DNA of 64,000 nt. Source: Trigonopsis variabilis (lineage: Eukaryota; Ascomycota; Trigonopsidomycetes; Trigonopsidales; Trigonopsidaceae). The position numbers and the translations under genes are program-made. The stretch spans positions 930,001 through 994,000 of the forward strand of contig PPXM03000002.1 of the NCBI GenBank assembly GCA_003707065.3, written 5' to 3'. Below the pieces are notes generated by a model. It saw nothing but the letters and a program-made list of their open reading frames with translations. It was not told where the DNA came from and ran no database searches. Shown piece by piece: positions 42,022-51,836 of the stretch; position 1 is the first letter of the stretch, and the number at the start of each line of letters is the position of its first letter.

Positions 42022-42831
42022 ATGTCCGACCTTTGGTAAGTTACTTTGGAATTTCTTGATTGATTGTCCTCTTAATATCATTTTACTGACTGAGTTAGCC
42101 CCGTCTACGCTGTATGTTGCAATGGCTGATGCACATCGATATTAACCTCATCCCAGCCTTTCTTTGGCGCTCTTGGATGCACGGCCGCCATTGTCTTTAC
42201 TAGTATGGGATCTCTTCAATTTCACGTTATATTAACTTAAGGCTTCGGTGCAGCTTATGGCACCGCTAAATCTGGCGTCGGTATCTGTGCCACTTCAGTT
42301 TTGCGACCGGATTTGATGGTTAAAAGTACGTTTTATTTCTTTCTTAATATTCTGCATGTTCTTGATTGGTTTTCTTCTCGGTTGTCATCGGATGCGGTTG
42401 ATGGCGCTAGTCAATCTAAAGGAATGGACCTTGAGAGCTAAACTTCCATATACTCGAGCTTTATTCGTCCAATCAACTGAATAAACACATTGAACTAACA
42501 ATTAGATGTTGTCCCAGTTGTCATGGCTGGTATCATTGCTATCTATGGACTTGTCGTCTCTGTCCTTGTCTCTGGCGACCTTAAACAACAACAATCCCTC
42601 TACACTGGTTTCATCCAACTCGGTGCCGGTGTTTCAGTCGGTCTAGCCGGTCTCGCTGCCGGTTTTGCCATTGGTATTGTGGGAGATGCTGGCGTCAGAG
42701 GAACCGCTCAACAACCCAAGCTTTTCGTTGGTATGATTCTTATTCTCATTTTCGCCGAAGTCTTGGGTCTTTACGGTCTTATTGTTGCCCTTCTTCTCAA
42801 CTCACGCGCTACTCGTGACGTTGTGTGCTAA
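42022..42831 (+). CDS. VMA3: V-ATPase proteolipid subunit c
   Basis: Forms the proton-translocating c-ring of the vacuolar H+-ATPase. Five exons: 42022-42035, 42099-42111, 42157-42202, 42242-42325, 42506-42831; 160 aa, identical to the yeast Vma3 length. The first two exons are only 14 and 13 nt. Introns are 63, 45, 39 and 180 nt. The four TM helices carry [69 protein letters not shown] and [19 protein letters not shown]. The essential proton-binding Glu is in FAEVLGLYG of helix 4. Intron 4 carries an inverted repeat (arms 42362-42369 and 42469-42476). Confidence 0.97.
42326..42505 (+). other. 180-nt intron 4 of VMA3 with inverted repeat
   Basis: TTGATTGG (42362-42369) pairs perfectly with CCAATCAA (42469-42476); looping this out would leave about 65 nt between splice signals. 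An H-box-like AAAGGA (42418-42423) and ACA (42485-42487) are spaced as in H/ACA snoRNAs, but such short motifs arise easily by chance. Confidence 0.5.
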
Positions 42832-43090
42832 GAACTGATCTCGCTTGGCGGTCGTCTTCATCCATCTTCTCATATTAGGTCGAATTAATCTATTCACCTG
42901 TACCAATTTTTTCGTAGTTCATATATCTTGTTGCTTGGAGTAGTTCTTTCTCTCATCCACGATAAGAGCCTTGGTCAGTTAGCTACCCCTAATGGGTCTG
43001 TTCCCTGCCTCGGTGACATCGGACAACGTATCAGCAGGTCGATAAATAAGCCTGATTCTCGTTGAGCGTGCATGCACATCTTTGAAGACA

Positions 43091-44228
43091 ATGTCTTCCA
43101 AAAACTGTCTCGATGATTTTCCCGCTGAGTCTGTTGAAATACAAAAGAAAGTTGAGCAACATCCGGGACGGCATGTGGGGTTCATAGCAGGCATGGCTTC
43201 CGGCATCTCCAAAGTCTCGGTTGGACACCCGTAAGTAAAACTGGTTAGTGCAATTGGATAAGCTAAAACGATATATAATCGTCATATATATATCGTATAT
43301 GGCGAGTTATTTGTGATAGTTTCGATACGATTAAAGTACGGCTACAGACAGCCGATCCGGGCAAGTTTTCAGGACCTATAGATTGCGTCAGAAAGACATT
43401 TGTCAAAGAAGGAATTAGTGGGTTTTATAAAGGAGTTACTCCTCCACTGCTAGGCTGGATGGTGATGGATAGCATGTGGGTACCACGGGAAGTTCAGACT
43501 TTTAATGATTAGAATGCTTGGATCTTTACATAATTACAGGATATTACTAAAGAATCATGTGTTTAAAGACTCAGAGCGTCTCCCTCTAATTGGGCATTGT
43601 TTGGCTGGTGCCATGGGAGGATGGACGGTAAGCTTCGTGGCAGCTCCAGTTGAGAACATCAAGGTAGGACTAGAGCTGTCCAGACACTGAGAACTCAGGC
43701 TCGTCTACAAGTGCAATATGACGCCAAGACCAAGTTATATAGCGGACCTTTCAATTGCGCGGCACAGCTGTACCGGGAAAACGGAATAAGAGCCATTTAT
43801 AAAGGTCTTACGGCGACGTTGATTTTCAGATCTGCCTTCTTTTTCTTTTGGGGTGTTGCGGATTCGTCGACAAGGTGGATGAAGGCAAATACTCAATGGT
43901 CATTACCACTCATTAACTTCATTGCTGGAGGACTCAGCGCTCAGGTATTATAGACTCTGACTTTTAGACTAATCTATTATAGGTTTATTGGTTCATTGCA
44001 TATCCTTCGGACGTTGTCAAGCAGAGGATCATGACCGATCGGGTTGTAAATCCCAGGTATCCGACGTGGCTATCAGCTGCCAGGGGAGTCTACTATGCCG
44101 ATGGAGCACTTCCAAAAGGATCATGGAAAGGCTTCTGGAGAGGGTTTGGTCCGTCGTTCATCCGTGCTTTCCCCGCTAATGCCGCGGCATTAGCATCTTT
44201 CGAAGGATGTATGAGGGTTCTGTCATAA
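43091..44228 (+). CDS. mitochondrial carrier family (SLC25) transporter
   Basis: Inner-membrane metabolite carrier; substrate not determined. Five exons: 43091-43230, 43320-43475, 43513-43663, 43699-43944, 43983-44228; 312 aa, the normal carrier size. Introns are 89, 37, 35 and 38 nt. All three Solcar repeats show their signature: GHPFDTIKVRLQT, APVENIKARLQVQY and AYPSDVVKQRIMTD, each followed by the aromatic GFYKG or IYKG or FWRG motif. The segment GVTPPLLGWMVMDS in repeat 1 and FFFWGVADSSTRW in repeat 2 are subfamily traits. The sequence suggests the carnitine/ornithine-type branch, but I cannot name the substrate. Confidence 0.9.
43231..43319 (+). other. 89-nt intron with hairpin
   Basis: ACGATATATA (43268-43277) pairs perfectly with TATATATCGT (43287-43296) across a 9-base loop inside intron 1 of the carrier gene. 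Looping it out leaves 60 nt. Confidence 0.65.
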
Positions 44229-45646
44229 GCAGTAGTAATAGACTTCGAAATCATCATCGAGTGGATATGCGTCATGCACGTCTGACTAGAGTCGTAAACC
44301 GCCATTAGGAAGCTCTTGGTATATTGTAAGGATCGAAGACCATCAATGATGATGGATACCTGATATAGAATGAGGGTATGGCCCCGAATATACGCCGTTT
44401 ATTGATGCCAATTGGATACCTTAAAGTCTTGCTACACCCATTCAGCTCCATCACATGCTTAGCAACCATCCTGTTCCTTACCCGATCGATCGTTACCGTC
44501 TGGTGTCTAGACTCTTCAATCGTGGACGAGGCGATGAAACGGCCAGATTCAGACTAGAGCGACAACAAGGACTTTCTACTGCCCCGTTGTCCCGCTAAAG
44601 ATGCAGGGGTAAATACAAAGACAATATCCTGATTGGCCAAGCATTCGGCTAGTATTTCCGAGGGAATCGCTTCAATACACATAAAAAGCTAAGAGAAATG
44701 ACCAAGCCAAGGCTTCGTTCGGTGTCAATCCCCCAGACGTCGACCCGGGGCCTTGGATCCCTGTCTTGGCACATGGCACGTAACCGGCCACTAGGTGCCC
44801 CTATTTGCCACAGCAAAGAATCTGATTGGAGCTTTTGGGTGGAAGGACAAAAGGTTCCGCACTTTTGGAATCGCAACAAAGAACGGGTGAACGTAAGAAT
44901 AGAAAAGACTAATAAAGAAGAATAGGAAACAAAGCCTATATTCCTACGATTGGTATACGTATTACATTCTAAACATAGCCTCTACGATGTCTAGGCCTAT
45001 TTCCATATTTTATATTTCCTGTTTAGGCAACCACTACCCGCCGGTAGTAAGCCGTGCACGAAAATTTGAGCTGTGCTTTTATTAGAGAACGATCGATCCA
45101 GCGATTGTGAGCTCAGATGATAGAGCAGAGGCTCCCTGTAGATATGATTAAAGATATAACGATAAAGTTCATTTCTTATATTAATTTATGATCTCATAGC
45201 CGTTAGATTCCGAATATTGGCTCTCGGGCCGGGAATGAAGAGCAGTTTTGTCCATGCAACCAGGACGCACAACTCAGCTCTTAAAAGATCCCAGAAGACA
45301 GATGCAGAAAAGGGTAGAGGCGAAGTTTGAAAAGGGATAGGTTTGTGAAGGCGCCATACGATAATTAGAGTTCTTATGGCCGCGATAAAGTGGGGGAGAC
45401 GCGGGGATTCTACTAGTACGGGGGGCGCCTCTTTAGTCTAGACCGCTGAACAGTTATGGCCCAACCGTTAGGCCGGGTTTGTATGTTAGTCATTCAAGAT
45501 TTTAAAAACCAGACGCGTCCTTCCCTCTTCACTTCACCCCTTCATCTTGTTTCTGTTTGCCACTGGCGTTTTAGACGACGCGAGCCTTGTCTATAACCTT
45601 TTGAGCCACTCGACTGCGCGTCTAATCCTTACCTTTTTCTTTGACC
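44229..45646. other. intergenic, with ACGCGT element
   Basis: 1.4 kb without a supported gene. Short frames (44649-44925) lack recognisable domains. An ACGCGT lies at 45513-45518, about 130 bases before the next gene, in a T/C-rich promoter-like tract. Confidence 0.5.
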
Positions 45647-46144
45647 ATGGCCGGCGTGAGTCCGATTGCAATTTCTCAATCCTATAAATCTTCAAATCCA
45701 TTCCCTTTGTCATATTCACCGCGACCCGATGAATTATCTCCTCCAAAAGCACAAAAGCATTCCTCCAAGCGATTTTCCCGGGGCAAGCCTCTAAGCGCAA
45801 TCAGCCTACCCACGATAACCGAAGTTCACAGGTCCTGCGACGAGATCTTTTCTTGCGATGACGATCTTTTGACTCCCCCGTCAACGGTGTCCTCTCCCGA
45901 GTATCCTAGCCGGACCAAAATGAACTCGTTGTTAACTCCCCCTCCTTCTCCCGGCGAATCTAATTTCTACCATTCGAAGTCAGAGAAATCTTTTTACTTT
46001 CCAAAGCCAAAAAATTCGCTGCAATCAACCTGTTATGTCTTTCCTATTAATCATACCCCTTCGTTGATGCCTTCGCGGGTCTATCTCCAGGCGTCTTCTG
46101 GATCAAGTCTCCCTATAATCAGTGAGGTTGAAGAAGACTCATAA
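45647..46144 (+). CDS. small disordered phospho-motif protein, unknown
   Basis: 165 aa from the ATG at 45647 (MAGVSPIAISQSYKSS). It is Ser/Pro-rich and without a folded domain. There are two closely similar segments, LLTPPSTVSSPEYPS and LLTPPPSPGESN, dense in TP and SP sites of the kind used by CDKs and MAP kinases. The end is acidic (ISEVEEDS). The frame, start context and composition look real, and an ACGCGT cell-cycle-type box lies upstream. A regulatory protein or kinase target is an inference. The family is not recognised. Confidence 0.6.
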   Translation: MAGVSPIAISQSYKSSNPFPLSYSPRPDELSPPKAQKHSSKRFSRGKPLSAISLPTITEVHRSCDEIFSCDDDLLTPPSTVSSPEYPSRTKMNSLLTPPPSPGESNFYHSKSEKSFYFPKPKNSLQSTCYVFPINHTPSLMPSRVYLQASSGSSLPIISEVEEDS

Positions 46145-46659
46145 ATTCAATACATTTTCCCTTGATGACTTATATATATATAACCAAGACTCTCTCATTC
46201 GGGTCGTTATCTCATTCCACACGAGGTCTTGGTCTTCTCGTTCAGAGATCTTTTTTAGATCGTGCTCCTGAACCAACCAGCTTATAAATATCGAAAAGTC
46301 GGTCTACTTCCCGACAAATATCCTCTATACTGGCAAACTTAGTTGCCCGTGCGAGGCAAATGCTACTTCTATCTTTCTCTTATTACTTTCCTTTGACGAT
46401 AATGTTGGTGAATTTGGCTATTGGGTTTTTTTGGGTGCGGGGGGCAATCGTTCTGGCATTTATGTATATTATTTTGATGATAAACTTTGGGTACAATTAG
46501 CAGCCAGTCTTGGTTGACACGTAGGGAGGATGGATAAGAGTGATGAGCGGTTGAGATGTATGCATCCTTGTCACCATTTCATCCCAGCATCTAGCTAACT
46601 TCTCTACATCTATAGCACACATTCATTTATATTTTCTTGCTTAATTTATATACCCTACC
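46145..46659. other. intergenic
   Basis: 515 bases with T-rich tracts and a TATATATATATAA run near 46173, plausible as promoter of the GH17-like gene. No gene. Confidence 0.5.
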
Positions 46660-48186
46660 ATGTCAGATGGACGGTTTACTGACGCGTGTTCAGAAGATGA
46701 CCAACGACCCGGGCGGCATCGTCAGCGCAGAAGGTCTCGTACCTTGCAGCACTCTTATTCGGCTCCGCCTGCTACCGATTCAGATTTGACAAATCAGGGA
46801 AGGAGCAGGTTCATAAGCATCTCGAATCCCGAATTTCATGGCTCATCTACTCGGTCTAGTCTACAGAAGGAGAGCCTGTCGGCTGGGAGTCGATTTGGGA
46901 CGTCGTCGAATGATGTCCCCTGTAATGATCTAAGTCCTCCTGATCTGAGTCCTCCTATACCTGTGCCTTTACGTCGCATATCTAATACCCCGTCCCTCCA
47001 CAATGCGCGGTCGTCTTCCTGGAAAGCGTTTGATGCCACAGAGGCGAACGAACTGGATACCATATCTATGGAGAAAAGACAGAAACGGTGGAAGCTCTTT
47101 TGCCTTTTGTCTTTTGGTCTTTTCGTGATTACCACTGCGATTATCATTACCGGGGTCATTCTCTTCTTTGTCAAGCGTCCTCTACTAGCCGAGATGTTAA
47201 TCGATCAAGACGCCTCAGAAGGTAATACCTCTGCTCAAAACCTCGTGAACTCGACTGTATCGTCTTCAGGGTCTTCTAAAAAGATCGGATCTGATGCAGC
47301 TGATGACCATAATAGACCTTCCTTCTCAGTTGTATCTTCATCAGCAAACTTCTACGGTCTCGACTATTCTCCTCTTGGAGGAACCTATCCTCTGTGCTCG
47401 GCTACATTAAGTGAAGTCGTCGCGGATCTTATTTTCTTGGCTTCCTATACAGACCGAATCAAACTAACGTCAATCGACTGCTCCAACCTTGACCTTTTAT
47501 TGAACGCCATTACAGAAAACGACTTGGACTTGCAAATCATGGTTGCAATCGCTTTGACAGACGATTTGGAATTCGCGAACCGCCAGATGACAAACCTCGA
47601 CCGTGCCCTTCGGTCCTTCCCCAGTCCTCCAATCTCTGCCATTATCTTGAGTGGAAGTCCAATGTACAAGACGGACTTGGGAGAAGCCCGGATCATAGAA
47701 TTCTACAACCGGATCAAGAGGTCCTTGTCCAAAACGAACAATGCGGGTATTCCAATCGGACTGAGTGATAGCGAATGGACTGACCGGCTCTTCGACCTAT
47801 TCGATCATGTGCAGCTGCACCTCGACCCCTTTTCCTGGGAGATCTCGAGCGTAAATGCAATTGCAGCGACTCATTCTCATTTCCAACGGTTCCTCAGTGC
47901 AGTCAACTCTCGTTCGTCACTAAAGGCACAATCGATTAGCGTAGAGCTAGCATGGCCTCTATCTGGCCCCACTAAAGGCTCAGCTGTGGCAGGCCCCGGA
48001 GTAGTCGAGGATATGCTTCAGAGCTGGATTTGTTCGGATGGCCAGGATGGGCAGCTACCTTTATACTGGGGCGGAGTATTTGATGACCGGTGGACTGATG
48101 ACGATTCCGACGGATATCGCTGGGGCCTCTTTACAGATTCACGGACATTGAAGGCAAACGTAAATTTACCAAATTGTGGAAGATAG
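46660..48186 (+). CDS. type II membrane protein with a GH17 glucanase-like domain
   Basis: 508 aa, resembling membrane-anchored GH17 beta-1,3-glucanases of fungi (BtgC/Scw type) that remodel cell-wall glucan. A cytosolic Ser/Arg-rich region (1-143) is followed by one TM (about 145-170), a Ser-rich linker and the GH17 fold (about 228-508): FYGLDYSPLGGTYPLC, DRIKLTSIDCSNLDLLLNAI, VQLHLDPFSWE and SVELAWPLSG, which holds the nucleophile Glu429 (usually ETGWP). The acid/base motif, normally VGNE or VGSE, reads LSGSPMYKTD at about 330-339, so the Glu is missing. The protein may be a non-catalytic glucan-binding relative. The single exon and ATG are clear. Confidence 0.85.
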   Translation: MSDGRFTDACSEDDQRPGRHRQRRRSRTLQHSYSAPPATDSDLTNQGRSRFISISNPEFHGSSTRSSLQKESLSAGSRFGTSSNDVPCNDLSPPDLSPPIPVPLRRISNTPSLHNARSSSWKAFDATEANELDTISMEKRQKRWKLFCLLSFGLFVITTAIIITGVILFFVKRPLLAEMLIDQDASEGNTSAQNLVNSTVSSSGSSKKIGSDAADDHNRPSFSVVSSSANFYGLDYSPLGGTYPLCSATLSEVVADLIFLASYTDRIKLTSIDCSNLDLLLNAITENDLDLQIMVAIALTDDLEFANRQMTNLDRALRSFPSPPISAIILSGSPMYKTDLGEARIIEFYNRIKRSLSKTNNAGIPIGLSDSEWTDRLFDLFDHVQLHLDPFSWEISSVNAIAATHSHFQRFLSAVNSRSSLKAQSISVELAWPLSGPTKGSAVAGPGVVEDMLQSWICSDGQDGQLPLYWGGVFDDRWTDDDSDGYRWGLFTDSRTLKANVNLPNCGR

Positions 48187-48593
48187 TATATTATCGGTGG
48201 CTGGAATCAGCTAGTAGAGTATCTTGTCATTGTGTCCAATGGAACTGTACAACGTACAATACCCTTTAAACAATGAAATCACTCTGTTTTTCTCATACCT
48301 GGATCTATTTCCAAGTAAAGGCTGTCACTCGTGCGATGCTCTCTTGTCTGAATGGCAATGTCTTTGTATTGGGAACACATTTATACAACGTGCCATTGCT
48401 ACAGGCCATTTGTTTGTTTGTTAAACAGAAGCAACTGTAACAAGTGCCCAATCTTACCCGAGTTCTCAGTCGAGTACTAGTCTCGCAGGGCGGTTGGTCT
48501 TATCTCATAGAATTAAACTCGACGTTGCTAGAGTCTTTCACCGTTACTCATCGACGACCGTAGCGTTTTTCGAGCAATCTTCAAGGAACCATC
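48187..48593. other. intergenic
   Basis: 407 bases, GH17-like gene 3' flank and RRF1 promoter. A short frame at 48224-48424 starts with TTG and has no domain, so it is not called. Confidence 0.5.
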
Positions 48594-49385
48594 ATGTTTA
48601 GAGTCGTCTGGCGAACGGCTCGGACCTTTGGAAGCTGGCGAACAGTGAGACCGAGGACACCTGTCGCAGGTAGATGTTTTAGTACAAATATCGTTGCCTA
48701 CAAGGCCAAAAAGGGGAAGAAGGAAAAGATTCGAGAGGAGACTCCGGAGCCAGTTGGTTCGACAGTTTCATTACCCAAGTTCAACATCCTGGACATTGAG
48801 GCTCTTGAGAGTGAAGCTGTACGGAGAAGAGAAGAATTCGAGCGAGAGTGTCAGAAAGCCAAGGATATCCATGGATCGGTCGATGGGCTTCTGAATCTTC
48901 CGATTGAGCTGCCGACGAGTATTCGACGAGACAAAAATACTGGGACGGTAAAACTACGGGACATTGCGGCTGTAACTGTCGTTGGACAGGGATCCCAGTT
49001 CCAGATCACGGCGTTTGAAGAGAAGTATGTCCAGCCTGCGCTGGCTGGGATCATGAAGGCTGGGCTGAATTTGAATCCACAACTGAACCCGAACGTCCCT
49101 CTGGTGTTGACAGCAAAAATTCCCAAGATTACGAACGAAACAAAAGCTCGAGTGTTGGAGAAGTTGAACGATATCTACCTGAAATACCGCCGAGGGACTC
49201 AGGGAAAGTCGGTTGATGCCTTACATGCTGATGCGAAGAAATCGTCGGCAGATTTAATCAAGAGTGGAGAGCTGAGCAAAGATCTGGCTAGTAAGCGATT
49301 AGCACGGGCGACCAAGATCTGCTCTGAGCAAGGCAAGAAGATAGATGAGATCTACGCCAAGAAGAAGAGAGAACTAGCGTCATAA
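48594..49385 (+). CDS. RRF1: mitochondrial ribosome-recycling factor
   Basis: Releases mitoribosomes after translation termination. 263 aa, single exon. The N-terminal 40 residues are an Arg/Thr-rich presequence (MFRVVWRTARTFGSWRTVR). RRF domain I/II features follow: a long helical hairpin, KLRDIAAVTVVGQGSQFQI, QPALAGIMKAGLNLNPQ, LVLTAKIPKITNETKARVLEKL and the final helix with EQGKKIDEIYAKKKREL. The usual bacterial R-x-x-R region is represented by the YRRGTQG segment. Converges on the next gene (101 bases). Confidence 0.92.
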   Translation: MFRVVWRTARTFGSWRTVRPRTPVAGRCFSTNIVAYKAKKGKKEKIREETPEPVGSTVSLPKFNILDIEALESEAVRRREEFERECQKAKDIHGSVDGLLNLPIELPTSIRRDKNTGTVKLRDIAAVTVVGQGSQFQITAFEEKYVQPALAGIMKAGLNLNPQLNPNVPLVLTAKIPKITNETKARVLEKLNDIYLKYRRGTQGKSVDALHADAKKSSADLIKSGELSKDLASKRLARATKICSEQGKKIDEIYAKKKRELAS

Positions 49386-49486
49386 AAGTGTACATAAGAC
49401 GACGGTTTGAAGGTATTCAGGTATAAATAACATAGTAGATCGATTAGTATTTACACAGTAGAGCCAGGATAGCCACATAAAGACCT

Positions 49487-50659
49487 TTATAATTTTTCAC
49501 CGAGCAATTCAGACGACTGTTTGAGGAGTGCCATCCGAGTTTCCGCCGTCATCGAACCGTTTCTGGCAACCGTTTCTAAAGCCTCTCGGAATATAGGTGA
49601 GGTGGACTTGGACCGGTAGGCATCAAGGAAAGGATTAGAGTAAGTTCCATTGGCGACGTCGACCAACGCTCGCTCGTGGACCTCTTGACTGACAGCCGAA
49701 AGTTTTTCTTTTGTCTCTATAGGGACGTTGACGGTGAAATAGACCTTTTCAGCGCTAGAATCGGGGCCAAGCACATCCTCGCCATCAGTATTCTGTTTAG
49801 GATCGGCTCCTTTAGACACCCACTCATCAAAGCCAGGAATCATTCGGAAAGCGCGGTTGAGTCTCCCTTCAGGAGTGGCAGCTGTAGCAGGAATAGAGAA
49901 TTGAAGTTTGGTGATTCTAGGAGTCTCAGATTGTCCTTGAGCCCGAACACTCAAGTTATCGACTAAAGGAGTGTAGATATCGACAAAGGTTTGGTAGGCC
50001 CGCTCAACATCAACATCTCCCTCTTGCACAGTCTCCTGCCCATCTGCTGCACGATACTTGCCTTTATTTCCTCCAGCACCAGCTCGAGCACTTCTTCTAT
50101 TTGGAGAAGGCTCTGAAAAGGTATTCGACTTAGCACCTCCCATGTTTTGGCCACTTCGACGTCTATCCTGAAACCTCTTTTCGTTTGATGCATCTCTGCG
50201 GGTGCCTGACTGTCGATCTCGAGGGCCATTGCGAGATTGATACGAGCCCTCTCGTTTAGGTCCCCGAGGTGGCCTAGTTGCAGGATCAAAGAGTCTCTCG
50301 GAGCGAGCGCGGGGTCTGGAACTATCAGCATGCGATTGTGAGCCCTCGTCTGTGGGAGGACGGACATCACCATCAGCGCGACGTTGGAAGTTCTTGGTCG
50401 GCCGATTCTGGCGACGAGATCGATTGGCAAATTGAGTTGACAAGGGTAACGACCTGTTGTCTTTTCCTTGTTCCCCGTTTAGCCGGTTTGTTCGCGCAGG
50501 TCTGTCTGTTCGGGACTGACGAACTTTGGGATCTTGGTTCAACACGTTGGCGTACTTGCGGACAGCCGACATAATTTCGTCAAAGAACTCATCTTTAGAT
50601 CCACCGGGAAATGACTTCACTGCCGAAGACGAGAATGGCCGGACCAAACGATGGATCAT
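49487..50659 (-). CDS. mitochondrial protein, possible mitoribosomal factor
   Basis: 390 aa from the ATG at 50659 (MIHRLVRPFSSSAVKSFPGG), a good matrix presequence. The frame is open further upstream only from GTG. The middle (about 60-210) is Arg/Asn/Gly-rich and disordered (RPPRGPKREGSYQSRN, KYRAADGQETV). The C-terminal third is folded-looking: VERAYQTFVDIYTPLVDNL, LNRAFRMIPGFDEW, KEKLSAVSQEVHERALVDVANG and NPFLDAYRSKSTSPIFREAL. Fungal small-subunit proteins such as mS46/Rsm28 have a comparable layout. I propose that only tentatively. Confidence 0.7.
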   Translation of the reverse strand: MIHRLVRPFSSSAVKSFPGGSKDEFFDEIMSAVRKYANVLNQDPKVRQSRTDRPARTNRLNGEQGKDNRSLPLSTQFANRSRRQNRPTKNFQRRADGDVRPPTDEGSQSHADSSRPRARSERLFDPATRPPRGPKREGSYQSRNGPRDRQSGTRRDASNEKRFQDRRRSGQNMGGAKSNTFSEPSPNRRSARAGAGGNKGKYRAADGQETVQEGDVDVERAYQTFVDIYTPLVDNLSVRAQGQSETPRITKLQFSIPATAATPEGRLNRAFRMIPGFDEWVSKGADPKQNTDGEDVLGPDSSAEKVYFTVNVPIETKEKLSAVSQEVHERALVDVANGTYSNPFLDAYRSKSTSPIFREALETVARNGSMTAETRMALLKQSSELLGEKL

Positions 50660-50993
50660 GGCAAATTTGCGGTAGCAGCTGACAGTTGTAGGAGCGAGAG
50701 CTAGCGACGACAACCACACTGGCAGCGAGATTAGTGAGGGATCCCTTACTAGCGCTTTTCTGCCCTTACTGCTCCGCGATCACTCTGCTAATCGCCCCTC
50801 TGGCCAACATTCCACAATTCGTCTTCATGTAGAGCTTGGGGTCTGTATACAAATCGAGTTCACATTACTACGAATGTTAATTTTAATTTCCATGTATCTG
50901 ACCCAATCAATTGCTTTTTCGTAGAGCAGGACTATAAATGGATGGATCTTTGTTCCCATTGTCACGCTGCAGTGACTGGGACAGGACGACATC
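50660..50993. promoter_or_regulatory. divergent promoter between two mitochondrial-type genes
   Basis: 334 bases between the start codons of the 390-aa protein and the 228-aa protein. An A/T-rich stretch near 50875-50895 may be the core. No gene seen. Confidence 0.4.
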
Positions 50994-51680
50994 ATGCTAC
51001 GGTTTCCAAGAACGGGTCTGGGACGATGGCTAGGAGCAGTGGGATTAGTGACTGGGACGGGAATGGCTTATGTCACTTATAATGCCTATGTTCGTGAGCG
51101 GCCGAGCTTTCTGCCCGTGTGGTACTCATATGGGCCCGTCAATACACTCAATGGATCCCAGACGCTATATCTTATGGAACATCTTGGGAATGAGGCGACG
51201 ACTCTCCTATCAAACAGTGCTTTTGTACGAGAGCATATCCATTTGCCCCTATCGCAAGTGGTTATGACTGACGTCCATGCCGTCGACGATAGCGAGGATC
51301 CATGTCATATAGTTACGGGGCTGTTTATCGGACCCAAGCTGGATCCAGTGGGGTTCCGAAATATAGTATTCCGGTTTCAAGAGGTTGAAGATGCTGCTAG
51401 ATCGGCCTTTGGTGCTCAAGCAGTGACTCCTACTGGTGACGTGGATGAGACTTCTCTGGCCGACCGGGAAGCAGAAAAAGCCCAAGAAGAGGAAAGCGGA
51501 GAAATTGAATGGACGTATATTGTTGCTAAAGGAGTGATTCCTACAAATCATAAATCCTTGACTCCGTTTGAGATCTTTGCTAAAGTACAACTGAAAAACA
51601 TGTCTCCGATAAGAATAACTCGCTTCGTTTTGTTTTGGAAAGATAATCCTGTTCAGATCAGTTTAACAGGGGACAATTGA
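50994..51680 (+). CDS. single-TM mitochondrial-type protein, unknown
   Basis: 228 aa. An Arg/Gly start (MLRFPRTGLGRW) precedes one TM (about 13-32, LGAVGLVTGTGMAYVTYNAY). The remainder is soluble and mixed alpha/beta, with SQVVMTDVHAVDDSED, a short acidic linker (DREAEKAQEEESGEIEW) and a terminal ITRFVLFWKDN strand. The layout suggests an inner-membrane protein with a folded domain on one side. I cannot name the family. Convergent with NTR2, 156 bases between stops. Confidence 0.7.
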   Translation: MLRFPRTGLGRWLGAVGLVTGTGMAYVTYNAYVRERPSFLPVWYSYGPVNTLNGSQTLYLMEHLGNEATTLLSNSAFVREHIHLPLSQVVMTDVHAVDDSEDPCHIVTGLFIGPKLDPVGFRNIVFRFQEVEDAARSAFGAQAVTPTGDVDETSLADREAEKAQEEESGEIEWTYIVAKGVIPTNHKSLTPFEIFAKVQLKNMSPIRITRFVLFWKDNPVQISLTGDN

Positions 51681-51836
51681 CCGTGTCTTATATCTGGAGA
51701 TCACAAATGTCGTTCTCCCAGGGCCTTTGCGAATATCATCAACCAATATTAATGTACATATCTATCATATCTATGTTGATCAATTCATCGTCAACTCCAA
51801 CGAACGCTTCACCCTGCCATGTCACATTTACGTTCC

